Assembly (NCBI GenBank): GCA_937907245.1
Contig: CALCUM010000003.1
Span: 1 to 64,000, forward strand
DNA: 64,000 nt
Direction: 5' to 3'
Source of the DNA: an uncultured Rhodobiaceae bacterium
Lineage (GTDB): Bacteria; Pseudomonadota; Alphaproteobacteria; RS24
Below the pieces are notes generated by a model, which saw only the letters and a program-made list of their open reading frames with translations, made no database searches and had not been told where the DNA came from. Shown in pieces: positions 52,161-60,735 of this stretch. A program made the position numbers and the translations under genes. How positions within the stretch are numbered: the stretch's first letter is position 1; each line of letters opens with the position of its first letter.

Positions 52161-53260
52161 GCCTGCCTCTTACCGAGCAGCTCGCTTACTTGCGCCTCGC
52201 GCGAACCGAGAAAATTGGCCCCGTTACCTTTCAACGCCTGATACGCCTTTACGGCACGGGTGAAGCGGCGCTCGAAGCCCTACCAGAGCTTTCGAGCCGA
52301 GGTGGGCGCCAGCGTCCGTTGAAAGCCTTTTCCCTAGCTAAAGCTAAACAAGAATATAGCGACACGCAAAAGCTCGGCGGGCAATATTTGATTTGGGGTA
52401 CGCAGACCTATCCGACCGCTTTGGCCGCCCTGCCTGATGCCCCGCCCCTTATCGCGGCGCATGGCCATACGCATTTGTTGGAGCGCCCGATGGTGGCCAT
52501 GGTTGGGGCACGTAACGCCTCTGCTGCGGCGCGTAAAATCACCGCTCAATTGGCGGGCGACCTTAGCGCCAATGGCATAATCATCGTCTCTGGTTTGGCT
52601 CGTGGTGTCGATGGCGCCGCCCATGAAGCTGCTTTGAGCCAAGGCACTATCGCGGTTCTGGGCAATGGTGCCGCCCACGCGTACCCGCGCGAAAACACAG
52701 GCTTACAAAACAGAATTATCGAACAAGGCCTTTTGTTGGCCGAGAACCCGCCAGACACGGCCCCCCAAGCCAGCTTGTTTCCGCGCCGCAACCGCATCAT
52801 ATCGGGGTTGTCGCTTGGTGTGATTGTGGTCGAGGCGGCGCGCCGTTCGGGCTCTTTAATCACCGCCCGCTTTGCTGGCGAGCACGGCCGCGAAGTAATG
52901 GCCGTGCCCGGCTCGCCCCTCGATGCAAGATGCCTCGGCTCGAACAATCTATTGCGCGATGGCGCTACCCTTATTGAAACCGCAGATGATGTTATGGGCG
53001 TGCTTCGCCCGCTCATCGAGCGACCTGAAATGGATGCCAATCATCGCCCGTTCCGCTGCGCGCCCAGCGCACCGCCCCCGTCGATTGACGATAGCGATCG
53101 GCACAACCTTATCGAGCTGATGGGGCCTGTGCCGATGAGCGTCGATGACTTAATTGAGCAATCTCAAATGCCCGTGCAGCACGTTCATTTGGTGCTGCTG
53201 GAGTTAGATCTTGCAGGGCGACTGACGCATGAACCTGGGGGCAAAATCTGCCTGATATAG
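52157..53260 (+). CDS. dprA: DNA processing protein DprA (Smf)
   Basis: A 367-residue protein. An N-terminal SAM-like helical region (residues 1-60) is followed by the Rossmann-fold core with VAMVGARNAS, IIVSGLARGVDGAAHEAAL and FPRRNRIISGLSLGVIVVEA, then a C-terminal winged-helix (LIELMGPVPMSVDDLIEQS) near 315-365. It loads RecA onto incoming single-stranded DNA in natural transformation. The start lies within the stop of an 11-codon upstream frame. It is followed by topA, the usual alphaproteobacterial order. Confidence 0.94.
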   Translation: MSLPLTEQLAYLRLARTEKIGPVTFQRLIRLYGTGEAALEALPELSSRGGRQRPLKAFSLAKAKQEYSDTQKLGGQYLIWGTQTYPTALAALPDAPPLIAAHGHTHLLERPMVAMVGARNASAAARKITAQLAGDLSANGIIIVSGLARGVDGAAHEAALSQGTIAVLGNGAAHAYPRENTGLQNRIIEQGLLLAENPPDTAPQASLFPRRNRIISGLSLGVIVVEAARRSGSLITARFAGEHGREVMAVPGSPLDARCLGSNNLLRDGATLIETADDVMGVLRPLIERPEMDANHRPFRCAPSAPPPSIDDSDRHNLIELMGPVPMSVDDLIEQSQMPVQHVHLVLLELDLAGRLTHEPGGKICLI

Positions 53261-53281
53261 CGCTAGCCGCAAACACCCGAT

Positions 53282-53312
53282 TTGACAGATGGGCTAATTT
53301 TGACCATATGAT
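53282..53312 (+). promoter_or_regulatory. Predicted topA promoter
   Basis: A perfect -35 TTGACA at 53282-53287 is followed by TATGAT at 53307-53312 (19-bp spacer) or CATATG at 53305-53310 (17-bp spacer). It lies 30 bp before the topA ATG, in the short gap after dprA. The GGAG at 53331 is the ribosome-binding site. Confidence 0.5.
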
Positions 53313-53342
53313 GCGCACCTAATAAGCTTTTGGAGCCTAAAA

Positions 53343-55952
53343 ATGGAAGTTGTTATTGTTGAATCGCCCGCGAAGGCGAAGACCATCAATAAATATCTCG
53401 GCAAGGATTTTATCGTCCTCGCCTCCTTTGGGCACGTGCGCGACCTGCCAGAAAAAAACGGCTCGGTCGACACCGACAATGATTTTGAGATGAAATGGGA
53501 AGAGCAAGGCGACGCCAAAAAGCGCCTGAGCGACATTGCCAAAGCGGTAAAAAGCGCCGATAGCCTAGTGCTGGCCACTGACCCTGACCGCGAAGGCGAA
53601 GCCATTAGCTGGCACGTGTTAGAAGTGCTTCGGAAGAAAAAAGTATTGGGCGATAAGCCTGTCAGCCGCGTGGTATTTAACGCCATTACTAAAAAATCTG
53701 TGCTGGAAGCGATGGCCAACCCGCGCCAAATCGACGAGAAACTGGTCGATGCCTATTTGGCGCGTCGCGCCCTCGATTATTTGGTGGGCTTTAATCTATC
53801 GCCGGTACTTTGGCGCAAATTGCCGGGCTCGCGCTCGGCAGGCCGTGTGCAATCGGTGGCCTTGCGGCTCATTTGCGAGCGCGAAATAGAGATAGAACAA
53901 TTTACCCCACGCGAATATTGGTCGGTGGATACGGATTTAACGACCGCCGACAATCAGCCTTTGCCAACCCGTTTGGTGATCCATAAAGGCGAGAAGCTGG
54001 ATAAGTTTTCACTGGGCGATGAAGCCTCTGCGCGCGCAGCTGAGGCCGCCATCGCCAATACTAGCTTCACGATTGATAAGATTGAAAGCAAGCCTGGTCA
54101 GCGCAATCCATCGGCGCCTTTTACGACGTCTACCTTGCAGCAAGAGGCCAGTCGTAAGCTGGGTTTTAATGCCAAGCGCACCATGCAAGTGGCGCAGCTT
54201 TTATATCAAGGCATGACCATTGATGGCGAAGAAACCGGCTTGATTACCTATATGCGTACCGATGGCACGCAAATTGCGCCCGAAGCCGTGACCGAGACAC
54301 GTGAAGTCATTTCTAGCGTGTTTGGCCCTGATTATTTGCCGGAAAAATCTCGCGTTTATGAGACCAAAGCCGCCAATGCGCAAGAGGCCCATGAAGCCAT
54401 TCGCCCTACCAGCTTGGCGCGCTTGCCGGAAGATATGGGCGCCTATTTAGACGGCGACCAAGCCAAATTATATGAGCTAATTTGGAAGCGCACCATGGCG
54501 TCGCAAATGGAAAACGCCCGCGTGCAACGCACCTCCATTACCATTTCGGGCGCCGATGGCGTGACCGGACTTCGTGCCTCTGGCACAGTGATTACCTTCG
54601 CTGGTTTCTTGAAACTTTATGAAGAAGGCAAAGACGATGAGGCCGACCAAAAAGACGGCCCGCGCCTGCCGCAAGTGAACGAAGGCGAAGCTGTGAATGT
54701 GGCTAAAATTTCGCCTGAACAACATTTCACCGAGCCGCCCCCGCGTTTTAGCGAGGCGACTTTGGTCAAGCGTATGGAAGAGCTGAGCATTGGCCGCCCT
54801 TCTACTTATGCCAGCGTGTTGAGTGTTCTGCGCGATCGCGATTATGTGGTGATGGATAGAAACCGTTTCGTGCCGCAAGACAAAGGCCGCTTGGTTATCG
54901 CTTTCCTAGAGAACTTTTTCGACCGCTATGTGGAATATGATTTTACCGCCAGTCTAGAAGCCGACCTCGATAAAGTGTCGGCCGGCACCATGAGCTATAA
55001 AGATGTACTGGCGCGCTTCTGGGAAGATTTCCATCGCACGGTGGAAACTACGATGGAAATTCGCAATACCGAAATCCTCGACACGATGAACGAGGTTCTG
55101 GGCAAGCATATATTTAAAGATACCGGCGATGGCGACCCGCGCGTCTGCCCGAAATGCGGCGAAGGCGGCTTGAGCCTCAAGACAGGTCGCTTTGGCGCCT
55201 TTGTAGGTTGCACCCGCTACCCGGATTGCGGCTTCACGCGCCCCTTTGCTGGCGAACAAGCCGAGCAAGGCGACATCGAACGTATTTTAGGGCAAGACCC
55301 AGAAACCAAGCTGGATGTGCATGTAAAAAGTGGCCGCTTTGGACCTTATATCCAATTGGGCGAAGCTGGCGACACGCAAGACAAGCCCAAACGCGCTGGT
55401 ATTCCCAAGGGCAAAACACCGCAAGATATGGATCTTGAATACGCGCTGAAGCTGCTTTCCTTGCCGCGCCTCGTGGGTGTTCATCCGGAAACGGGTGAAG
55501 AAATTATGGCGGATATTGGCCGTTATGGGCCTTACATCAAAGCGGGCAAACAATCGGCAAGCCTAGAGACCCCTGACGAAGTATTTGAGATTGGCGTCAA
55601 CCGCGCCGTGACCGTGATTGCCGAACGCAAAGCCAAAGGCCCTGCCCGTGCGCAAGGCGGCAGTGTGATTAACGATTTGGGCGAACATCCTGACGACCAA
55701 AAACCCGTCCGTGTGATGGATGGTCGCTTTGGACCTTATGTAAAATACGACAAAGTGAATGCGACGATTCCGAAGGATGAAAATCCCGAGCAGTTGACCC
55801 TCGAGCGGGGGCTGGAATTAATCGCCGCGCGCATTGCCAAAGGCCCTGCGAAGAAACGCAAAAAAGCGGCGCCCAAGAAAAAATCAGCCGCCAAAAAGAA
55901 ACCTGCGAAAAAAGCTACAGCTAAAAAGCCTGAACCTGAAAAGGAAGCCTAA
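53343..55952 (+). CDS. topA: DNA topoisomerase I
   Basis: An 869-residue type IA topoisomerase: TOPRIM domain at the N-terminus (VVIVESPAKAKTINKYLG, LATDPDREGEAISWH), catalytic Tyr in GLITYMRTDGTQIA, SIGRPSTYASVL, and a zinc ribbon CPKCGEGGLSL...CTRYPDCGF near residue 600. After it come two repeated FGPYIQLG/RYGPYIKAG/RFGPYVKY modules and a Lys-rich tail from about residue 835, common in alphaproteobacterial TopA. It relaxes negative supercoils behind transcription. Its stop overlaps the RNase R start (TAATG). Confidence 0.97.
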   Translation: MEVVIVESPAKAKTINKYLGKDFIVLASFGHVRDLPEKNGSVDTDNDFEMKWEEQGDAKKRLSDIAKAVKSADSLVLATDPDREGEAISWHVLEVLRKKKVLGDKPVSRVVFNAITKKSVLEAMANPRQIDEKLVDAYLARRALDYLVGFNLSPVLWRKLPGSRSAGRVQSVALRLICEREIEIEQFTPREYWSVDTDLTTADNQPLPTRLVIHKGEKLDKFSLGDEASARAAEAAIANTSFTIDKIESKPGQRNPSAPFTTSTLQQEASRKLGFNAKRTMQVAQLLYQGMTIDGEETGLITYMRTDGTQIAPEAVTETREVISSVFGPDYLPEKSRVYETKAANAQEAHEAIRPTSLARLPEDMGAYLDGDQAKLYELIWKRTMASQMENARVQRTSITISGADGVTGLRASGTVITFAGFLKLYEEGKDDEADQKDGPRLPQVNEGEAVNVAKISPEQHFTEPPPRFSEATLVKRMEELSIGRPSTYASVLSVLRDRDYVVMDRNRFVPQDKGRLVIAFLENFFDRYVEYDFTASLEADLDKVSAGTMSYKDVLARFWEDFHRTVETTMEIRNTEILDTMNEVLGKHIFKDTGDGDPRVCPKCGEGGLSLKTGRFGAFVGCTRYPDCGFTRPFAGEQAEQGDIERILGQDPETKLDVHVKSGRFGPYIQLGEAGDTQDKPKRAGIPKGKTPQDMDLEYALKLLSLPRLVGVHPETGEEIMADIGRYGPYIKAGKQSASLETPDEVFEIGVNRAVTVIAERKAKGPARAQGGSVINDLGEHPDDQKPVRVMDGRFGPYVKYDKVNATIPKDENPEQLTLERGLELIAARIAKGPAKKRKKAAPKKKSAAKKKPAKKATAKKPEPEKEA

Positions 55953-58225
55953 TGGCTAAATTGCCATCGCGCGACGAGGTGTTGAAATTCGTTGCCGAGC
56001 AAGATGGTAAGGTTGCCAAGCGCGACATTGCCAAAGCCTTTAACATTAAAGGCGACGACCGCATTCCATTGAAGCGCATGTTGCGAGAGCTGGGCGCCGA
56101 AGGCCTATTGGATGGCAGTCGCAAAGGGGGGCTGCGCGGGGCTGGTGAACTGCCAAATGTCAGCGTTGTGCAAATTACCGGACGCAATAAATATGGCTAT
56201 CTACAAGCCCGCGCGCGCCTTGAAGGCAGCTTACTGGACGGCGAAGATGACCCCGTTATTGAGATTGATGACAGCGCGCCAAAGTCCAAACGCCATCGCC
56301 CCTCGCCGCCTGTATCGCCGGGTGACATTGCTTTGGTGCGGCTTTTTAAGAAGAGTAAATATAAATATACCGCCCGCGTGATACGCAAATTAGGCGGCGA
56401 AGAAGGCACATTGTTTGGCGTGGTGCGCGAGCGCCCGGACGGACTTTGGCTGGTGCCCGCCGACCGGCGCGAGCGCTATGATTATAAATTAGAAGACGAC
56501 ACCAAAGCCGAGCATGGCGACTTGCTGGCTTGCGAAAAAATTGCGGCACGGCGCATGGGCGCCAAGCGCGCCCGCATGGTCGACAATATCGGCAGCGCCA
56601 ACGATCCGCATGCTTTCTCTTTATTGGCAATTGCCGAACAAGGCATTCGCATTCTGTTTCCCGATGCCGTGATAAAAGAATCGGAGGCCGTGCAACAAGC
56701 CAGCCTGAAGGGTCGCGAGGACCTGACCCATATTCCATTTGTGACCATCGACCCGCCCGATGCGCGCGACCATGATGACGCCGTCTATGCCGAACCCGAC
56801 CCAGACCCGACGAACCCGAACGGGCATATTGTTTGGGTGGCGATTGCCGATGTGGCGGCCTATGTGTTGCCTGGCAGCGAGATGGATGCGGAAGCGCGAA
56901 AGCGCGGTAATTCGGTTTACATGCCCGACCGCGTGGTGCCTATGTTGCCTGAGCGTTTGTCGACAGACTTATGTTCCTTGCGCGAAAAGGAAACGCGCCC
57001 CTGCTTAGCCGTGCGTATGGTGATTGGCGAGAACGGTAAAAAACGCTCGCATGAATTTTTCCGTGGCCTGATGCGCTCGGCCGCTAAACTTAGTTATGCG
57101 CAAGCTCAAAAAGCGTTCGATGGCGAAGTGGAAGAGGCTTTTGCAGCCATCGACGAAGCCATTTTGCAGCCGCTGTGGCGCGCCTATCAGGCCATGGCTG
57201 TGGCCCGCGATGCGCGCGAGCCTTTGCGCATCAATCGGCCAGAACGACGTGTGGAGATGAGCGATGACGGCAAAATCTCGCGGATTTATTTCCCGCCGGC
57301 TTTAGAAGCGCATAAGCTCATCGAAGAGATGATGGTGTCGGCCAATGTATGTGCCGCCGAGACATTGGAAAAACACAAGCGTCGGTTGATGTACCGCGTG
57401 CATGATACGCCGCCCGAAGAACGCGTAAAAAACCTTGGCGATTTTTTGCGTCCCATGGGCGTCAACGTCAATTTAGGGCAAACGCTTTTGCCGCATTTGT
57501 TCAACTCCTTAATGGAACAAGCCAAAGACAGCGCCCATGCGCCCAGTGTCTCGGAAGCGGTTTTGCGCACGCAAGCGCAAGCGGTTTATGCCACCGATAA
57601 CCTTGGCCACTTTGGGCTTAACTTAGGCCGTTACGCGCATTTCACATCGCCCATTCGTCGCTACGCCGACCTAACCGTTCACCGCGGGCTGATAGCCGCT
57701 TTGGGCTTTGGCAAAGACGGCCAAACACCAGAAGAAGCCGACCAATTGGACGACATCGCGGAAGCCATATCCCGCACCGAACGCCGCGCCATGGTCGCCG
57801 AACGCAGCGCCAATGAGCGCTATATGTCGGCTCATATGGCGTCGCAAATTGGCGATACTTTCTCGGCGCGCATTTCTGGCGTGTCTCGGGCTGGCCTGTT
57901 TGTCGCTCTTATCGATACCGGTGCTGAGGGGCTTATCCCCATTTCTCGGCTCGGCGAAGAGCGGTTTTTTGCTGATGATAGCAATATGTTTATGACCGGT
58001 GGCACCACCGGATTGACCTTCCGCATTGGCCAGACCGTGGAAGTCGAGCTGGTGGAAGCCACTCCCATTCAAGGCGGATTGCTATTTGCTTTGCTGGAAG
58101 GTGGCACCCAAGAAGGCGCGCCCAAACAAAGACGCGGGTCTGGTAGAGGCAACCAGTTTAGAAAATCTGGTGCTAGTAAAGCGAGTAAAAAACCGACGCG
58201 CAGCAAAAGGAGACGCAGCCGATGA
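55952..58225 (+). CDS. rnr: Ribonuclease R
   Basis: A 757-residue RNB exonuclease: an N-terminal winged-helix/cold-shock region (residues 1-190), the RNB domain with catalytic Asp cluster in DPPDARDHDDAVYAE, MPDRVVPMLPERLSTDLCSL, an HFTSPIRRYADLTVHR signature, and a C-terminal S1 domain followed by a Lys/Arg-rich tail. It degrades structured RNA 3' to 5'. The start shares a base with the topA stop and the end overlaps the DUF983 gene by 4 bp (ATGA). Confidence 0.96.
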   Translation: MAKLPSRDEVLKFVAEQDGKVAKRDIAKAFNIKGDDRIPLKRMLRELGAEGLLDGSRKGGLRGAGELPNVSVVQITGRNKYGYLQARARLEGSLLDGEDDPVIEIDDSAPKSKRHRPSPPVSPGDIALVRLFKKSKYKYTARVIRKLGGEEGTLFGVVRERPDGLWLVPADRRERYDYKLEDDTKAEHGDLLACEKIAARRMGAKRARMVDNIGSANDPHAFSLLAIAEQGIRILFPDAVIKESEAVQQASLKGREDLTHIPFVTIDPPDARDHDDAVYAEPDPDPTNPNGHIVWVAIADVAAYVLPGSEMDAEARKRGNSVYMPDRVVPMLPERLSTDLCSLREKETRPCLAVRMVIGENGKKRSHEFFRGLMRSAAKLSYAQAQKAFDGEVEEAFAAIDEAILQPLWRAYQAMAVARDAREPLRINRPERRVEMSDDGKISRIYFPPALEAHKLIEEMMVSANVCAAETLEKHKRRLMYRVHDTPPEERVKNLGDFLRPMGVNVNLGQTLLPHLFNSLMEQAKDSAHAPSVSEAVLRTQAQAVYATDNLGHFGLNLGRYAHFTSPIRRYADLTVHRGLIAALGFGKDGQTPEEADQLDDIAEAISRTERRAMVAERSANERYMSAHMASQIGDTFSARISGVSRAGLFVALIDTGAEGLIPISRLGEERFFADDSNMFMTGGTTGLTFRIGQTVEVELVEATPIQGGLLFALLEGGTQEGAPKQRRGSGRGNQFRKSGASKASKKPTRSKRRRSR

Positions 58226-58632
58226 GTATCGAAGATATGCTAGTAGAAAAACGCCTAAAAGGCCCTGCTATGTGGCGCGGCGCGCGCTTGCGGTGCCCCG
58301 CTTGTGGCGAGAAGACCATGTTTCACAAATACCTAAAAGTGAGCGAGACTTGTGGCTCCTGCGGGCTTAATCTGGGCGAGCATCAAGCCGATGACGCCCC
58401 GCCCTATTTTACCATTTTCATTGTTGGGCACATCATCGTTCCGGTGGCGCTAATTGTTGAGCGCGCCTATATGCCGCCGCTTTATGTGCATGCGTTAATT
58501 TTCGGAATCCTGTCTATCGTGGTCAGCTTAATCTCCTTACCCATCGTCAAAGGGGCGGTGGTTGGCTTACAATGGGCGCTAGAATTACATGGCTTTGCTC
58601 CCAAAGATGAAGAAGGTGAAACACATGGCTAA
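58222..58632 (+). CDS. DUF983 family zinc-ribbon membrane protein
   Basis: A 136-residue protein with a zinc-ribbon pair RCPACGEKTMF and CGSCGLNLGEHQADDAPPYFTI near the N-terminus, then two membrane helices (about 62-82 and 88-108). This layout is the DUF983 family, conserved in Alphaproteobacteria after rnr; the function is unknown. It overlaps rnr by 4 bp and its last codons overlap the start of the NUDIX gene by 8 bp, so it is part of the topA-rnr operon. Confidence 0.9.
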   Translation: MSIEDMLVEKRLKGPAMWRGARLRCPACGEKTMFHKYLKVSETCGSCGLNLGEHQADDAPPYFTIFIVGHIIVPVALIVERAYMPPLYVHALIFGILSIVVSLISLPIVKGAVVGLQWALELHGFAPKDEEGETHG

Positions 58633-59389
58633 ACAGAAAATTACCGCCCCCAAAGGCAGCACCCCCACGGGGCCTGGCGAATATCGCGAAGACAATGTCG
58701 CCGCCGTGCGCCCCAAAGAAGCCTCGACGCTGATTGTTGTGCGCCAAGAAGCTGGAGAGCCGAAAATTCTCATGGGCAAGCGTGCTGCGTCGCACAAATT
58801 TATGCCGAATAAATTTGTTTTTCCGGGCGGGCGGCTCGATTATGTAGATCAGCGGTTGGTGGTGAACAAGAAACTTAGCGCCCCAGTGCTGAAACGCTTG
58901 CGTAAAGAAACTGCAAAAACCGTCAGCGACAATAAATTACGCGGGCTTGCCTTGGCGGCCATTCGCGAAACCTATGAAGAGACCGGCCTCATTATCGGCC
59001 GAGCAACCAAAGCACAACTGCGCTCGGGCAATGCGGTTTGGCAGTCTTATTTCGACCATGGGGTAGAGCCGCCGCTAGATAAAATGGACTTTATCGCTCG
59101 TGCGGTGACACCAACCCATCGTTCGCGACGGTTTGATACGCGGTTTTTCATGGTCTATGACGAATTTATTCATACCGACCCCGAAGAAATGAAAAAAGCC
59201 AGTGGCGAATTGCTAGATTTACATTGGCTGACGCTGGAGAAAGCGCGCAAACTCGACCTGCCCGCCATCACCCGTTCGGTGATTGATATGGTGGAGGAAC
59301 GGATGCAAAAAGACCGCGCTTATCAGTTAAAAGCGCCCGCTCCCTATGTGCGATTTAAGAATAATAAACCGCTAATTACCCTTCTGTAG
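58625..59389 (+). CDS. NUDIX hydrolase (NUDT7/19-like)
   Basis: A 254-residue protein with FVFPGGRLDYVD and, after a long insert, AAIRETYEETGLIIG, the catalytic core of the Nudix box. The split arrangement is typical of long CoA- or NADH-directed NUDIX proteins. The ATG at 58625 overlaps the DUF983 stop, with GAAGGTG as ribosome-binding site; an in-frame ATG at 58589 is less likely. The exact nucleotide substrate is unknown. Confidence 0.87.
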   Translation: MAKQKITAPKGSTPTGPGEYREDNVAAVRPKEASTLIVVRQEAGEPKILMGKRAASHKFMPNKFVFPGGRLDYVDQRLVVNKKLSAPVLKRLRKETAKTVSDNKLRGLALAAIRETYEETGLIIGRATKAQLRSGNAVWQSYFDHGVEPPLDKMDFIARAVTPTHRSRRFDTRFFMVYDEFIHTDPEEMKKASGELLDLHWLTLEKARKLDLPAITRSVIDMVEERMQKDRAYQLKAPAPYVRFKNNKPLITLL

Positions 59390-59471
59390 CTTATCGGTTG
59401 ACTTTAACCGTGAAATGCCTATTTTCACGGCCACGCGCTAATTGCGCCCCAAGTTTTTAAGGATTGAAAAG

Positions 59472-59639
59472 ATGGCCAAACCAACCACAGTCAAAATTAA
59501 GCTGGAAAGCACTGCAGGCACCGGTTTCTACTATGTAACCAAGAAAAATGCCCGCACGATGACCGAAAAAATGGTTGTCAAAAAATACGATCCCGTTGTG
59601 CGGAAGCACGTGGAATTCAAAGAAAACAAAATCAAGTAA
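59472..59639 (+). CDS. rpmG: 50S ribosomal protein L33
   Basis: The 55-residue L33 ([45 protein letters not shown]) lacks the Cys pairs of zinc-binding paralogues, so it is the C-minus form. The ATG at 59472 follows AAGGATTGAAAAG and gives the standard length. A TTGACT/TATTTT pair at 59399-59404 and 59421-59426 is a possible promoter. A strong terminator follows at 59660. Confidence 0.96.
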   Translation: MAKPTTVKIKLESTAGTGFYYVTKKNARTMTEKMVVKKYDPVVRKHVEFKENKIK

Positions 59640-59659
59640 TCACGCGATTTTGTGGCTTC

Positions 59660-59687
59660 AAAAGGCGTCCCCTGGGGCGCCTTTTTT
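59660..59687 (+). terminator. Rho-independent terminator of rpmG
   Basis: AAAAGGCG (59660-59667) pairs with CGCCTTTT (59678-59685) around TCCCCTGGGG, followed by further T. It lies 20 bp after the rpmG stop and argues against a DUF3572 start further upstream than 59754. Confidence 0.9.
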
Positions 59688-59753
59688 GCGTTTGGCCCGG
59701 CAGAAAAAGAGATAATCATTGCCGCCCATGGCGAACGCGCTAAATATACAATC

Positions 59754-60032
59754 ATGGAAAGTGATGAAGCCGAAATTTTAGCCCTAAAGGCCCTTACCTA
59801 TCTAGCCGGACTAGACGAGGTGATGGACCGTTTTTCTGGCCTTACGGGCATGGCACAAGGCGATATCGTTGAGCGCGCTTCCGACCCAGATATGCTGGCC
59901 GGTATTTTAGAATTCTACCTATCAGATGAAGCGCTATTGACCGAGTTTTGCGAAGCTTTTGAGATAGCGCTGGAAGACCCCGCCCGTGCCCGCGCGGCCC
60001 TACCTGGTGGCGACCTGCCGCATTGGACCTAA
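59754..60032 (+). CDS. DUF3572 family protein
   Basis: A 92-residue helical protein beginning MESDEAEILALKALTYLAGLDE, then MDRFSGLTGM and a C-terminal FCEAFEIALEDPARARAALPGGDLPHW, the pattern of DUF3572, restricted mainly to Alphaproteobacteria and of unknown role. The ATG at 59754 is chosen because the longer frame would run through the rpmG terminator. It is followed by the HAD-like gene after 28 bp. Confidence 0.87.
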   Translation: MESDEAEILALKALTYLAGLDEVMDRFSGLTGMAQGDIVERASDPDMLAGILEFYLSDEALLTEFCEAFEIALEDPARARAALPGGDLPHWT

Positions 60033-60060
60033 CCCCCCGAAAACTGGAAAGACGCGTATC

Positions 60061-60735
60061 ATGAGCCATCCAAAAGGGGAAATCCCCGCCGACACATTGG
60101 TGCAACTGCAAGGCCTGACCCTAGACCCCAATCGCCCGCTGATTATCACAGATGCGGATGAGGTTTTGCTTAAGTTCATGCAACGTGTGGAACACTATTT
60201 GGAAACCTTGGGGCTGTGGATTGACCTCAGCAGTTTTGCACTGAGCACCAATATTAAATCTCGCGAGACCAATGAGTCGGTGCAAATACCGACGCTCATC
60301 GATGATTTTTTTGCCTCTGAAACGCCCTTCATCGAAGCCGCAGATGGCGCTGCCGACACGCTTTCAAGCTTGTCCGAACACGCGCAAATTATCGTCCTTA
60401 CCAATCTGCCTGCCGCCCATCGCGAGGCACGTATTGAGAATCTGAAAGGCCATGACATGGCCTATCCCGTGGTTGTTAACTCTGGCCTCAAAGGGCCTGC
60501 CGCAAAATGGCTAGCGGATAAAACGACAGGGCCGGTTTTCTTTCTTGACGACATACCCCACAATATAACTTCTGTGGCGGAACACGCACCGGATGTAAAT
60601 TGCATCCATTTTATTGCCGATCCGCGCCTCGCCAAGCTGATTAGCAAAGCCGAAGGTGCGACCGCACGAATTGATATTTGGGCCGAGGCACATGACTTTA
60701 TTTCCGGAAAAATCGCCGAACACGCCAGCCGATAG
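60061..60735 (+). CDS. HAD-superfamily-like protein
   Basis: The 224-residue protein has LIITDADEVLLKFM as a HAD-type DxD motif I, then IIVLTNLPAAHREARIENL (motif II, Thr), GPAAKWLADKT with a candidate motif III Lys and PVFFLDDIPHNITSVAE as motif IV. This order supports a HAD phosphatase-like enzyme, although the substrate is unknown. GGAAAG precedes the ATG at 60061. It overlaps the start of dinB by 44 bp. Confidence 0.72.
   Translation: MSHPKGEIPADTLVQLQGLTLDPNRPLIITDADEVLLKFMQRVEHYLETLGLWIDLSSFALSTNIKSRETNESVQIPTLIDDFFASETPFIEAADGAADTLSSLSEHAQIIVLTNLPAAHREARIENLKGHDMAYPVVVNSGLKGPAAKWLADKTTGPVFFLDDIPHNITSVAEHAPDVNCIHFIADPRLAKLISKAEGATARIDIWAEAHDFISGKIAEHASR

Noticed and set aside
55840-55950. 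Lys/Ala-rich repeats at the end of topA as a tandem-repeat feature
   Set aside because: Basic tails of this composition are ordinary for alphaproteobacterial topoisomerase I.
59410-59430. Perfect 7-bp hairpin CGTGAAA/TTTCACG upstream of rpmG
   Set aside because: No T-run follows, so a terminator is unlikely; it may simply overlap the rpmG promoter region.
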